A stretch of DNA of 64,000 nt from the NCBI GenBank assembly GCA_011050525.1, contig DRFO01000004.1:52550-116549 (forward strand), written 5' to 3'. The stretch comes from Halopseudomonas xinjiangensis (GTDB taxonomy: Bacteria; Pseudomonadota; Gammaproteobacteria; Pseudomonadales; Pseudomonadaceae). The translations under genes and the position numbers were made by a program. Below, in pieces: positions 54,604 through 62,232 of this stretch (its first letter is position 1; each line of letters begins with the position of its first letter). The notes under the pieces are model-generated. The model was not told where the DNA came from. It worked only from the letters and a program-made list of their open reading frames with translations, and did not search any database.

Positions 54604-56095
54604 AGGTACCGCAAAAAGTGCGCAGGACGACCTGTTCCGGCTTGGGTGGCATGGCGTAGCGGGTATCCGCTGCGTCATAACGACAAGGCTCTCCGAGACG
54701 ATCGACCAATTGGTGAAAGGGCTCCAGGTCGTTGTTATCCACCGCTGCGCGTATCACCTCTTCGACCAGGTGGTTGCGTGGGATGAAGGCGGGGTTCAGC
54801 GCGAGCATCTGTCGCTGACGCTCCTCTGCTGTCAGCGTCTCAGCAGCAAGTCGCGCCTCCCACTTCTCAACCCAGGGGGCGAAGCTGTCAGGCAATTCGA
54901 AGAGAGCGGTCACGCTGTCGCCATTACCGTGCCCAATCCCTGCCCCTGCATGCTCGGCGAGCCGGCGGAAGGTAAGAGTGTAATCCGCTTTGGCAGCCGC
55001 CATCAGTTCCAGTAACTCGTCAACCAATGCCTTGCCTCCCGCATCCGAGCGGCAAAATCCGAGTTTGCGCTGCATGATGTCGCTGTAGGCTGCCTCATAC
55101 TGCGGCACAAAATCATCGATTGCCTGCTGCGCTGCTTGGACTGCTGCGTCCTCGTCTTTATCCATTATTGGCAGCAACGCTCGCGCCAGCCACGCCAGAT
55201 TCCATTGCGCGATGGCCGGCTGGTTGACATAGGCGTAGCGCCCGTTGGCATCAATGGAGCTGTAGACCGTGTTGGGGTGATAGCTGTCCATGAAGGCGCA
55301 AGGTCCATAGTCAATGGTCTCGCCAGACACCAGCATGTTGTCGGTATTCATTACTCCGTGGATAAAGCCGAGCTGCTGCCATTGCGCGATCAACTGCGCC
55401 TGGCGCGCAATCACGCCCTGCAATAACGCAACATACGGGCGCGGGTTGTCGGTCGCCTCGGGATAATGACGGGCGATGACGTGATCAGCCAGCGTGCGCA
55501 CTGCCTCCGTATCGTTCTGGCCAGCGAAGTACTGAAAGGTGCCAATGCGGATATGGCTGCGAGAAACGCGGGTAAGGATACCTCCTGGTTGCAGCAGATC
55601 ACGCACCACCGGCTCTCCGGTGGTGACCGCCGCGAGACTGCGGGACGTCGGCACGCCAAGCGCCGCCATGGCCTCGCTGACGACATATTCACGCAGCACC
55701 GGCCCCAACGGCGAACGGCCATCGCCGCCTCGGGCATAGGGCGTCCGGCCTGCACCCTTCAGCTGCATGTCGTAGCGCTGGCCATCTGTTGCTACCAATT
55801 CACCCAGCAGCACCGCACGCCCGTCCCCCAAGCGTGGATTCCAGCCGCCGAACTGATGGCCAGCGTAGGCCGTGGCTATTGGCACGGAGCCTGGCGCCAC
55901 CTGGTTGCCAGCTAATACTTCAAGCCCTTCGGCGGACTCCAGCCATTCGACGGACAGTCCCAGTTGTTCCGCCAGCAGCCGATTGACCCTGATCAATGCG
56001 GGTGCCTTGACCGGCGTCGGGATCTGATGGGAATAGAAACGGTCCGGCAGCAGTACATAGCTGTTATCGAATCGCGGGCTGGTGAGCTGATTCAT
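54602..56095 (-). CDS. selO: SelO/YdiU protein adenylyltransferase (AMPylase)
   Basis: The 497-residue pseudokinase-fold protein transfers AMP from ATP to Ser, Thr or Tyr of target proteins. In bacteria SelO acts under oxidative stress. The family signatures are YAGHQFGGWNPRLGDGRAVL, QLKGAGRTPYARGGDGRS, IHGVMNTDNM and DYGPCAFMDSY, the last supplying metal-binding residues. The protein ends without the CxxC/selenocysteine motif of eukaryotic forms, which is normal for bacteria. The ATG at 56095 opens with MNQLTSPRFDNSY, the usual beginning. It stands alone with the histidine kinase gene upstream on the same strand. Confidence 0.95.
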   Translation of the reverse strand: MNQLTSPRFDNSYVLLPDRFYSHQIPTPVKAPALIRVNRLLAEQLGLSVEWLESAEGLEVLAGNQVAPGSVPIATAYAGHQFGGWNPRLGDGRAVLLGELVATDGQRYDMQLKGAGRTPYARGGDGRSPLGPVLREYVVSEAMAALGVPTSRSLAAVTTGEPVVRDLLQPGGILTRVSRSHIRIGTFQYFAGQNDTEAVRTLADHVIARHYPEATDNPRPYVALLQGVIARQAQLIAQWQQLGFIHGVMNTDNMLVSGETIDYGPCAFMDSYHPNTVYSSIDANGRYAYVNQPAIAQWNLAWLARALLPIMDKDEDAAVQAAQQAIDDFVPQYEAAYSDIMQRKLGFCRSDAGGKALVDELLELMAAAKADYTLTFRRLAEHAGAGIGHGNGDSVTALFELPDSFAPWVEKWEARLAAETLTAEERQRQMLALNPAFIPRNHLVEEVIRAAVDNNDLEPFHQLVDRLGEPCRYDAADTRYAMPPKPEQVVLRTFCGT

Positions 56096-56269
56096 GAGCT
56101 TCTCCCAGTGAAAGGAATTTGCCTATTAGCATACGGCAGCGGCGGTGCGGATGTAGGTTCAGGTTGTATTTATAGCTATCTGAGGGTGGTGGAGGTAGGG
56201 AAGTTCATCATCCATGTGATCGCTGCGGCTTGCTAGGCAGGCGTCAAACCACAGCCACGGGCTTGTCGG

Positions 56270-57421
56270 TCAAACGCCTCGACCAACCGTGGCAGGAGCG
56301 CTGAGCTGCTTGGGAAGCCAAACTCTGAACGTTGTTCCTTCAGTTTCACTGGATGTAACACTGATAGTGCCGTTGTGAGCGGTAACTATTTGCCGAGCTA
56401 CATACAAACCCAGCCCCATGTTCTTGTTGGGGTTGGGCTTGCCGGCTAGACCCTGCTGCAGCAGATCAAAAAACCGCTCCAGATCACTTTCTGCGATAGC
56501 CGGCCCAAGATTATGGACGGTAAAAACGACGTCGGCGGACGTACCTTCGGTGGAAATTATCACTTCGCCCTGCAGGGAACCGTGCTGTAACGCATTCCCG
56601 ATCAGGTTCTGATAAATCTGCCCGACTCGGCCGGCGTCCCATCGGCCAGTGCAGTCTCCGATGACATCATTGCGAATAACGCGGTCGGGATTGGCTGAAC
56701 GGAACTCTTCCACAACCTGACCGGAGATTCTCGCCAGATCCGCTTCAATCAACGAGATTTTCAAGCCGCCCCCAAGGCGGGTTTGGGTGAAGTCCATTAG
56801 GTTGTCCAGCATCTCCTTCATGCGCAGAACGCTGTTGACCATGTGGGAACCGAGCAGGGAAAGCCGGTCGTCGACATTTTGCGCCCGCTTCAGTGATTGG
56901 GCACCGAAGCTGAGAAACTGCAGGGGGGCACGCAAATCGTGGCCTATGATTCCCAGGAACAGATTTTGGTGCCTCGTTACCGTCTCAGCATGGCGGGTGA
57001 CGGATTCTGCCACGGCTTGATCAATGACTTCGTTGAAGTGAATGAGATCGCTGACTTCCTCCGGATTGCATATCTCGTTTTCCTTCAGAAAAAGGCGGAG
57101 GACGGTGGCCCGCAAAAAACCATACTCGGACACCATGACGTCGATGGAGAAGCCGGAGGCCAGGCGGCAGTCTGCGTGGGTTTGTGCCACGGTATCGTCT
57201 CTTTCAGACCCAGGTTGCCTATCGCGGGTGGGGTCGCGTTGCACGGGTTCAACAGGCAGAGACATCATGTCCGCAACGATCATCTCCAGTAATCCTTGCG
57301 CATGATTACGCAGCTCTACTTCGTTCATATTTGCGCCGGTGGGCTGGTTTTTCCGCGCATAATGTTCCCATTCCATGAGGATGGGCTCCATATTCGCCAA
57401 TATGAATTCGTGAAGTCTCAT
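56270..57421 (-). CDS. Cytosolic sensor histidine kinase
   Basis: The roughly 383-residue protein has an N-terminal helical domain of the RsbRD type (about 1-145). It then has a HisKA dimerisation domain with the phosphorylated His in GIIGHDLRAPLQF (about 160-172) and a HATPase domain. The ATPase domain shows IYQNLIGNALQHGS (N box) and GLGLYVARQIVTAH (G2 box). No membrane segment is present, so it senses a cytoplasmic signal. No response regulator is adjacent. The start MRLHEFILANMEPIL has GGAGG only three bases away, and 57448 is an alternative with no ribosome site. Its role is unknown, possibly stress signalling by domain analogy. Confidence 0.82.
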   Translation of the reverse strand: MRLHEFILANMEPILMEWEHYARKNQPTGANMNEVELRNHAQGLLEMIVADMMSLPVEPVQRDPTRDRQPGSERDDTVAQTHADCRLASGFSIDVMVSEYGFLRATVLRLFLKENEICNPEEVSDLIHFNEVIDQAVAESVTRHAETVTRHQNLFLGIIGHDLRAPLQFLSFGAQSLKRAQNVDDRLSLLGSHMVNSVLRMKEMLDNLMDFTQTRLGGGLKISLIEADLARISGQVVEEFRSANPDRVIRNDVIGDCTGRWDAGRVGQIYQNLIGNALQHGSLQGEVIISTEGTSADVVFTVHNLGPAIAESDLERFFDLLQQGLAGKPNPNKNMGLGLYVARQIVTAHNGTISVTSSETEGTTFRVWLPKQLSAPATVGRGV

Positions 57422-57750
57422 ACCCCTCCAAGGAAATGGTCGTTCCATTATTTAAAGCGTACCGGCAGATAGGTGATTGCGCCAGTTGCGCGCTGAAATT
57501 CTGTCAGAATCTAAAGGGAGGGCGAATAACGACCAAATATTGACGCTCGCCGATGGGGTCGGCCGTAGAGCGGTGGGTAGGCTGACAACAAAAAACCGCG
57601 TAATGCAGGAGCTGGGTAGGGGTCCGGTAGTTAATATACGCGTCAGTGAGGCTGGTGTAGAGTGTAGCGTTTGATACTGGCAGCTACTGCGGAGTAAGGC
57701 TGATTGAAGAGTACGTTGCGATTGCTTGGCTCCTCTGAGGATACGGCCCG
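57422..57750. other. Intergenic region, no convincing gene
   Basis: About 330 bases between the divergent histidine kinase and CHASE-GGDEF genes. One short frame (57477-57674, plus strand, 65 codons) has no clear ribosome site or recognisable product and is not called. GAGG lies about ten bases before the GTG at 57751. No strong repeat or RNA structure was noticed. Confidence 0.4.
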
Positions 57751-59283
57751 GTGAGACACAAAGCCCTTTTGCCAATTTTGCTACTGGCGCTGATTGGTCT
57801 CGGAATATCCGTTGCACTGAGTCGCAGTCTGTACCTGGCAGAGTCCAAAACCATATCCATCGAATTTCGGGCCGAAATCGACCAGCTAGCATCTGCCTTC
57901 GAGCGTGAGGTTGTGCTCAACCTGGAAATCCTGCACGCACTGAAAGCGGCAGTGAATGTCATGCCGGAGATGAATGAGACGCGCTTTCGCCTCATGACCC
58001 GCGACATATTGCAGCGCTCCCCCGCGATACAGGCCTTCGCCTGGGCTCCCGTGGTGCCGCGTGAGAACCTGGAAAGTTTCGAGCTTGAACAGCAGGTCTG
58101 GTCGCCTGGCTGGCTACTCACCGAGCGCGAGGAGTCGGGCAGCCTGGTGCCAGTCGTGGATCGTCAGTGGTATGTTCCGGTTCAATACATTGAGCCCCTG
58201 GGTCAGAATCGTCCGGCGCTTGGGTTCGATCTGGCCAGCGAGCAAAGCAGGCTCGCTGCGCTGAGCTTGGCCAGGGATACCGGGCGAATGGTTGCCACGG
58301 CAGGAATAACGCTGGTCCAGGAAGCCGGCAATCAACAGGGCTTTCTGGTCTTTGCGCCGCTATACAGAGGCGAGCCAGAAAATCTCGAACAGCGCCACGA
58401 TAGCCATTACGGTTTTTTAAATGGTGTGTTCAGAGTTGGCGAGCTGGCGACCCAGTCCGTTGGGCTGGCGGTCCACGATAATGTACTGTTTCGGGTGGTA
58501 GACACCACTGGCGAGATCAACCACGTGCTGTACAGCAATGTCGATCCAGACGAGCAACGCTGGCTGAACACAATGGTTTATCAATCGTTTCTGCCTAACA
58601 TAGCAGGACGCAGCTGGATCATCGAAGCGATGCCAGCAGAAGCCTACATAACCCAGCGGCGTGGTTATCTGCCGGGGCTGGTTCTGGTGTTCGGAAGTCT
58701 CTTCGTCGCTTTGCTGGTCATCTACTCGCTGGTCAGCCTGAGTCGGAACAGAGAATTGCAAGAGGCCAAGCAGGAGTTGGAAAAGATGTCGCTTACCGAT
58801 GGCCTGACCGGATTGGCCAACCGGCGGCATTTCGATACTTTTCTTGACCGAGAGTGGCTACTGGCCAGGCGTCAGAAAAAGGCGCTCGCATTGATCATGC
58901 TGGATATCGATTTCTTCAAAGCGTTCAACGACGAATATGGACATCCCGCTGGGGATGCCTGTCTGCAACAGGTGGCACAAGCGCTGCAAGCCGTCATCCA
59001 CCGGCCTACGGATCTGCTTGCCCGTTACGGCGGCGAAGAGTTCGCCATCGTTTTGCCGCAAACCGATAATGCCGAGGCTGTGGCAGAAGCCTGCCGGGCT
59101 GCGGTGGAAGCTATCGGGATCAGGCACGACTTTTCCAGGGTCGCGCCAGTGGTGACCATCAGTGTTGGGGTATGCACCCTGGCAGCGACTACCGCAACGG
59201 ATGTTGACCAGCTCAAGATTCAGGCGGATCAGGCACTTTATCTTGCCAAGGGCGCTGGCAGAAACACAGTGGCAGGCTGCTGA
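57751..59283 (+). CDS. CHASE-domain diguanylate cyclase
   Basis: The 510-residue protein has an N-terminal helix, a periplasmic CHASE sensor domain (about 35-290, with FEREVVLNLEILHALKAAV) and a second helix at about 305-330. A short coiled linker leads to a GGDEF domain. GGEEF is intact, and RPTD stands five residues before it as the inhibitory I-site. CHASE domains bind small ligands such as cytokinin-like or amino acid molecules. The ligand here is unknown. The start is GTG with GAGG upstream. It is divergent from the histidine kinase gene, with which it might form a signalling pair. Confidence 0.85.
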   Translation: MRHKALLPILLLALIGLGISVALSRSLYLAESKTISIEFRAEIDQLASAFEREVVLNLEILHALKAAVNVMPEMNETRFRLMTRDILQRSPAIQAFAWAPVVPRENLESFELEQQVWSPGWLLTEREESGSLVPVVDRQWYVPVQYIEPLGQNRPALGFDLASEQSRLAALSLARDTGRMVATAGITLVQEAGNQQGFLVFAPLYRGEPENLEQRHDSHYGFLNGVFRVGELATQSVGLAVHDNVLFRVVDTTGEINHVLYSNVDPDEQRWLNTMVYQSFLPNIAGRSWIIEAMPAEAYITQRRGYLPGLVLVFGSLFVALLVIYSLVSLSRNRELQEAKQELEKMSLTDGLTGLANRRHFDTFLDREWLLARRQKKALALIMLDIDFFKAFNDEYGHPAGDACLQQVAQALQAVIHRPTDLLARYGGEEFAIVLPQTDNAEAVAEACRAAVEAIGIRHDFSRVAPVVTISVGVCTLAATTATDVDQLKIQADQALYLAKGAGRNTVAGC

Positions 59284-59315
59284 AAAGCAAATGCTGCCGC
59301 GCCGTGGCGTCTGTT

Positions 59316-59612
59316 TTATTCCTGCATGTCAGCGTTGCAGCTGCGCGAGGCCTCGACGAGACGCTGCCGCATTCCATCCGCCATGGGCGACTGTCGACCC
59401 ATGGCCTCCAGCTCTGCTTCGCTGAATTCGCTACTTACCTTGTCGGCAGCGCAGGCACAATAGGATTGGGCCTGGACGGCGCTGTTGTTGGCTTGAGCGC
59501 TGGCGATGCATTCCTGAACAAACCGGTCTTTGGCACCCTCAGGCCAGTCGGCTGCGGCGGGGAGGGCAAAAACCAGTGGCGTTAAAAAAGCGATCAGGTG
59601 ACGGTGGCGCAT
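59316..59612 (-). CDS. Small secreted protein with conserved cysteines, unknown function
   Basis: The 98-residue product begins with a signal peptide (cleavage likely after ALPAAA). The mature part has four cysteines, in VQECIAS, CAC and RSCNAD, which could form two disulfides in the periplasm. It is otherwise helical, with EFSEAELEAM and MRQRLVEASR. No lipobox is visible. It is convergent with the CHASE-GGDEF gene. Comparable small cysteine-containing periplasmic proteins occur in pseudomonads, but none with a settled role is recognised here. Confidence 0.6.
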   Translation of the reverse strand: MRHRHLIAFLTPLVFALPAAADWPEGAKDRFVQECIASAQANNSAVQAQSYCACAADKVSSEFSEAELEAMGRQSPMADGMRQRLVEASRSCNADMQE

Positions 59613-59789
59613 GGTGAAGTCCTCTCAGGAAAAGGCTCGACGAGTAGTGTCGGGTCTCTATTTCTGAGGCGGGCGGGCGCAGGGAGTTCCATTCTTCTTT
59701 GGATGGGGCGTTACCAAAATGTCCCGAAGGGTTGGAGCAGACGGAGAACCTGTCATTATCCTGCCAGTCTTTTTTAGCGAGAGATGCCG

Positions 59790-60691
59790 ATGAAAGTCAC
59801 CACACCGGAAACCACCAAGGGCGTTGTCTATGGGCTTGGCGCCTATACGATGTGGGGGTGCTTTCCCCTGTTTTTTGCGTTGTTCGACGGTGTGCCGGCA
59901 TACGAGATACTGATTCATCGGATCATCTGGTCGTGCGTTTTTCTTGCTGTGGTCATTTCGGTGCTGCGGCGATGGCGCCCAGTGATCGAGGCCTTGGCGC
60001 ACCCGAAAAGTCTGGTGCGGGTTCTGGCGTGCGCTACGCTGATCGGCATTAACTGGGGGATTTATATCTACGCGGTGGAAACCAGCCACGTGCTGCAAGC
60101 CAGTCTTGGTTATTTTCTGACTCCGTTGATCAATGTGGCGCTGGGCATGCTGGTTCTGCGGGAGCGGATGGCGCGTCTGCAGGGGGTGGCGGTGCTGCTG
60201 GCGGGAAGCGGCATATTGATTCAGGTGGTATTGCTGGGCAGTCTGCCCTGGATTAGCCTGGTCCTGGCGGTAAGCTTTGGTGTCTATGGGCTGCTGCGTA
60301 AACAGATAACGCTGGATGGTTTGTCCGGGTTGTTTGTTGAAACGCTGCTGCTGTTGCCGGTGGGTCTGTTGGCTCTGACTGTCCTGATAGGGCTGGACCT
60401 GTCGCACTTCACCGGCGGCTCCACCAACACCTTCCTGCTACTGGCAAGTGGCATGGTCACCGCGCTGCCATTGCTGGCATTTGCCGGGGCAGCCAGGCGT
60501 TTGCGCTTGGCGACCGTGGGGGATTTTTGATGTACATAAACCCCACCTTGCAATTTCTGATCGCGCTTTTTGTTTTCCACGAACCCTTGACCGAGACACA
60601 GCTGACTAGCTTTATCATGATCTGGGCAGCGCTTGCGCTTTATTCATGGTCTGCGTGGCGGGGGAGTCAGACAGGTCATGCGCCAGGTTGA
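59790..60691 (+). pseudogene. rarD: rarD homologue split by a frameshift at a TGATG junction
   Basis: RarD is an EamA/DMT-type inner-membrane transporter of about 300 residues. The first part (59790-60530) encodes about 246 residues with the start MKVTTPETTKGVVYGLGAYT and eight helices. It ends early after RRLRLATVGDF at a TGA. The usual continuation (MYINPTLQFLIALFVFHEPL... to the end) is present in another frame, from an ATG at 60530 that shares its A with that TGA, to 60691. One base is missing or two are extra near the run GTGGGGGATTTTTGATG. It may be inactive, be made as two pieces, or reflect a sequencing error. It overlaps glpM tail to tail by 16 bases. Confidence 0.7.
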
Positions 60692-61023
60692 AAACGCAGC
60701 CATGCAATGAGCAACAGTGATGCCGAGACAGCCCAGGCCAGTGTCGCTGACAGCAGCGTGGTTACCAAGCTGTATCGGGTACTGAGAAAAAGTACCGCCA
60801 CAAGGTAAAGCGCGTATGGGATTAGCGACCAGAGGCCGAACAGGGCGGTGGTTCTGAGATCGGCAGGCGAGCGTTCCAGCCCAACAATATAATGAGCGAT
60901 GATCGCGAAGGTTGGAAACAGCGGTACCAGCCCCGCGATGTAGAAACTGCGTGATTTTGACAGCAGCGCAATCGCTAGCACGGCCAGCGCACCAAGCATG
61001 CATTTGAGGAACAAGGACAGCAT
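60676..61023 (-). CDS. glpM: GlpM-like inner-membrane protein
   Basis: The 115-residue protein has three to four hydrophobic helices and matches Pseudomonas GlpM. Matching segments are LKCMLGALAVLAIALL, SFYIAGLVPLFPTFAIIAHYIVG, ERSPADLRTTALFGLWSLIPY, and a hydrophobic C-terminus. In P. aeruginosa glpM lies near glycerol genes and was reported to affect alginate production. Its biochemical role is not established. Here it is not beside glpD or glpK and is convergent with the broken rarD, which it overlaps by 16 bases. Confidence 0.8.
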   Translation of the reverse strand: MLSLFLKCMLGALAVLAIALLSKSRSFYIAGLVPLFPTFAIIAHYIVGLERSPADLRTTALFGLWSLIPYALYLVAVLFLSTRYSLVTTLLSATLAWAVSASLLLIAWLRFQPGA

Positions 61024-61092
61024 TTTATTTCCTGGTTTAGAGCTATCAAAGGATTCTGATATTCAGGACGAACCCCCCGACAAAGGCGAATC

Positions 61093-61224
61093 TCAAGCAG
61101 CCTCAAAGTCAAGTGGTGTTAATGAACTCAGGTCCGCGGTTTCGCGAGCTAGGCAGAAGTCAAGCCCCTGCTGCATTGGCCGAAACAGCGGGTTGAAGTT
61201 GGCTCGATCAGGCGCATCGAGCAC
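61093..61224 (-). pseudogene. Possible C-terminal gene remnant
   Basis: A GTG-started frame of 43 codons reads smoothly (RANFNPLFRPMQQGLDF, CLARETADLSSLTPLDFEAA) and stops at 61093. Its composition looks like the end of a larger soluble protein, but the upstream sequence belongs to the AT-rich gene that ends two bases away. It may be what remains of a gene displaced by that insertion, or a small orphan. No family is recognised. Confidence 0.3.
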
Positions 61225-61225
61225 A

Positions 61226-61780
61226 CTACTTGATACCGATAGCGGCTACAACAATTGCTACAGTTACACCGATGCCTACTCTTCCCCACCAAGTGTCATG
61301 CCAGGAAGGGTCTTTAGTAGTTGCGTTGCTAATAATGACATCTACGGTGGCTGATTCCGGTATGGATTCAATACCAGCGTCCTTACGCATATCGCGCAAG
61401 GCAATTTCTCTTTTAATTTCATGCCTAAGATCTTGAAATTTTTCCTTTAACAAACGGTGTTCAACTATAAACAGCGCGCATACAAATAAAACAGCTATCG
61501 GAGGTGCAATAATTTTAAAGAAAAGAAAGAGATTTTGTCCGTCAAACGGGATTGCAGGAATATTGTTCCAGATCAAATTTATCGGAAAAAAATAGGAATG
61601 AGTAATAGCCCATCCCATCATTATATGGATGTTTTGAACGAGGCTATATGAACTTTCAGACGTTTGAAAATATGCTCCTTTGACGCTTGTCATCAAAAGG
61701 TAACCGAGAGTTAGCAAGGTCATTAAGTAAGCGATTCTGGAATTTCTACCAGTATTTTTCATTTTCTGTTTTAGTTTCAT
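61226..61780 (-). CDS. AT-rich membrane protein of unknown function
   Basis: The 184-residue product has hydrophobic segments at about 16-33, 48-70 (less certain), 87-108 and 166-183, with a charged helix at about 110-140 (LLKEKFQDLRHEIKREI). Its AT-rich codon use (many AAA, ATA, TTT) is unlike almost all neighbours, which suggests recent transfer. It lies between glpM and vgrG, a position where type VI accessory genes can occur. It has no effector or immunity motif that can be named. AGGAGAA precedes the ATG. Function is unknown. Confidence 0.6.
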   Translation of the reverse strand: MKLKQKMKNTGRNSRIAYLMTLLTLGYLLMTSVKGAYFQTSESSYSLVQNIHIMMGWAITHSYFFPINLIWNNIPAIPFDGQNLFLFFKIIAPPIAVLFVCALFIVEHRLLKEKFQDLRHEIKREIALRDMRKDAGIESIPESATVDVIISNATTKDPSWHDTWWGRVGIGVTVAIVVAAIGIK

Positions 61781-62232
61781 ATTTTCTCCTGTTGATTAAC
61801 TTTGCAAAAGATGCGGGGAATGAACGATGCTGATTCGATTTTACGAGAAGCTAAGAGCCGGTGATGTGATCGGTTTCTCCTTGCTCTCCTTTGGGCGCAT
61901 TGTGGGCCTGGCCATGTCTGATTCGATACGGCTCAATAGAGATCTAAGATTTTTCACTTGCGGGGCAACAAACGCCCGTTGAAGCGTATCCGTTGGCGGC
62001 CTGCCTTGATAGAAACCGCTGCATCATTGATTCACGCTCAGGTTTTAATACTGCCTGACCTGGGATGCCGCTAGCTAGCCATTGGGTGATCCATCTCCGC
62101 TGTTTTATTGACGATTCCGCTTGGCTATGCCCCATTCTGCCGACTCTTTCACAGCATCCCCCCGCTCAATTGCCTAGAATTCGCCCCTTCCGGTGCTGGA
62201 AAGCCCCGCTCTGTCACCTCAAGGAACAATGG
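61781..62232. other. Intergenic region before vgrG
   Basis: About 450 bases. A minus-strand frame of 63 codons (61944-62135) has no clear ribosome site and no recognisable product. It is not called. No tRNA, attachment site or terminator was recognised. AAGGA lies eight bases before the vgrG ATG. Base composition changes from AT-rich near 61800 to GC-rich near 62200, fitting a junction of acquired and resident DNA. Confidence 0.4.

Noticed and set aside
57477-57674. A 65-codon plus-strand frame between the histidine kinase and CHASE-GGDEF genes
   Set aside because: No ribosome site, domain or neighbour relationship supports it.
61944-62135. A 63-codon minus-strand frame before vgrG
   Set aside because: It has no ribosome site and no recognisable domain. 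It might be a remnant, but there is not enough to call it.
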